A DNA stretch of 64,000 nt from Luteimonas panaciterrae (GTDB lineage Bacteria > Pseudomonadota > Gammaproteobacteria > Xanthomonadales > Xanthomonadaceae). This document shows, piece by piece, positions 63,583 to 64,000 of the stretch; within the stretch, counting starts at the first letter, position 1; each line of letters starts with the position of its first letter. The stretch lies in NCBI RefSeq assembly GCF_020511115.1, contig NZ_JAJAVH010000015.1:1-64000 (forward strand). Direction: 5' to 3'. A program made the position numbers and the translations under genes. The notes under the pieces were generated by a model, which worked only from the letters and a program-made list of their open reading frames with translations, had not been told where the DNA came from and ran no database searches.

Positions 63583-64000
63583 GTCCCCCCCGGAGCGCCA
63601 AGAAGACGGCCCCCGAATCCGTGAAGAAGAAGACGCCGAAAAAGAAAGTCGCACCAAAGGCACCCGGCGCCGACGAACTGAAATTCATGATCGAAAGCGC
63701 CTGGGAACGGCGCACGATGCTGACGCCGGACGAGATCGACGGTTCGACGCGTCCGACCGTGGAGCGCGTGATCGACGGCCTGGAAAGCGGCGAATTCCGC
63801 GTCGCCGAACCGGACGGTAAGGGCGGCTGGGCCGTCAACGAATGGCTCAAGAAGGCCGTGCTGCTGTATTTCCGCACGCAGGAGATGGAAGTCGTCGACG
63901 CCGATCCGGCGCCGTTCTGGGACAAGATTCCGGCGCGCTTCGCGGGCTATGACGAACATGCCTTCCGCAAGCTCGGCGTGCGCGTCGTGCCCGGCGCGGT
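63579..64000 (+). CDS. dapD: Tetrahydrodipicolinate N-succinyltransferase (partial, cut by window end)
   Basis: The first ~140 residues of DapD: ELKFMIESAWERRTMLTP, VIDGLESGEFRVAEPDG, NEWLKKAVLLYFRTQ and AGYDEHAFRKLGVRVVPGA. It catalyses succinylation in lysine/diaminopimelate synthesis. Compared with E. coli it has an extra Lys/Pro-rich N-terminal stretch of about 30 residues. It starts inside the glnD stop (ATGA) and runs off the window. Confidence 0.93.
   Translation, partial: MSPPRSAKKTAPESVKKKTPKKKVAPKAPGADELKFMIESAWERRTMLTPDEIDGSTRPTVERVIDGLESGEFRVAEPDGKGGWAVNEWLKKAVLLYFRTQEMEVVDADPAPFWDKIPARFAGYDEHAFRKLGVRVVPGA

Overview
The window is high-GC gammaproteobacterial chromosome, most likely Xanthomonadaceae/Lysobacteraceae (Lysobacter-like). 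The strongest evidence is a type IV secretion locus in the order virD4-virB7-8-9-10-11-1-2-3-4-5-6, the layout of the antibacterial 'X-T4SS' of Xanthomonas, Stenotrophomonas and Lysobacter. It includes an enlarged VirB7 and two secreted-protein candidates that carry the C-terminal VirD4-interaction domain (XVIPCD). The murB-pyrD, rpsB-tsf and map-glnD-dapD blocks fit the same family. Calls rest on reading the protein sequences and on remembered family motifs; no database search was run.

0-29 kb is mostly core and metabolic genes: a 5'-methylthioinosine phosphorylase-like enzyme, a cold-shock protein, an FAD monooxygenase, AidB, an L,D-transpeptidase, a short 6-phosphogluconate dehydrogenase, an ABC exporter, and a translationally coupled sigma factor / anti-sigma-like / YigZ run preceded by a vWA lipoprotein and a TonB-dependent receptor. 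These are followed by an aldehyde dehydrogenase, xseA, ispG, a PAP2 phosphatase, a secreted pectinacetylesterase-like hydrolase with a small membrane-anchored partner, an EamA transporter, murB, pyrD, a methyltransferase, an ALDH7-type dehydrogenase and tRNA-Arg(CCU).

29.2-52.5 kb is the T4SS island. It holds a complete structural set (VirD4 and VirB1-VirB11) with two tandem VirB5 paralogues. It ends in a cargo region: two DUF4189-type secreted proteins, an LprI-like envelope protein paired with a peptidoglycan-binding XVIPCD effector whose N-terminal domain I do not recognise, a lipoprotein paired with a second effector (transglycosylase + peptidoglycan-binding + M23 peptidase + XVIPCD), and an orphan repeat-containing lipoprotein. 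No relaxase, oriT or integrase is visible, so the system looks built for killing competitors rather than for conjugation. The expected scheme is that VirD4 docks the XVIPCD tails, the VirB channel injects the wall hydrolases into a neighbour's periplasm, and the exported proteins encoded just upstream of each effector protect the producer.

52.6-64 kb returns to core genes (tsf-rpsB, map, glnD, partial dapD). An archaic (Csu-type) chaperone-usher pilus operon sits between rpsB and map, so two contact-related systems flank the rpsB-tsf operon. Regulatory and structural DNA of note includes a CRP/Clp-like palindrome in the virD4-virB7 gap, a perfect 16-bp stem-loop between virB3 and virB4, large hairpins ahead of the sigma-factor gene, a REP-like inverted doublet between tsf and rpsB, and an apparently leaderless map promoter.
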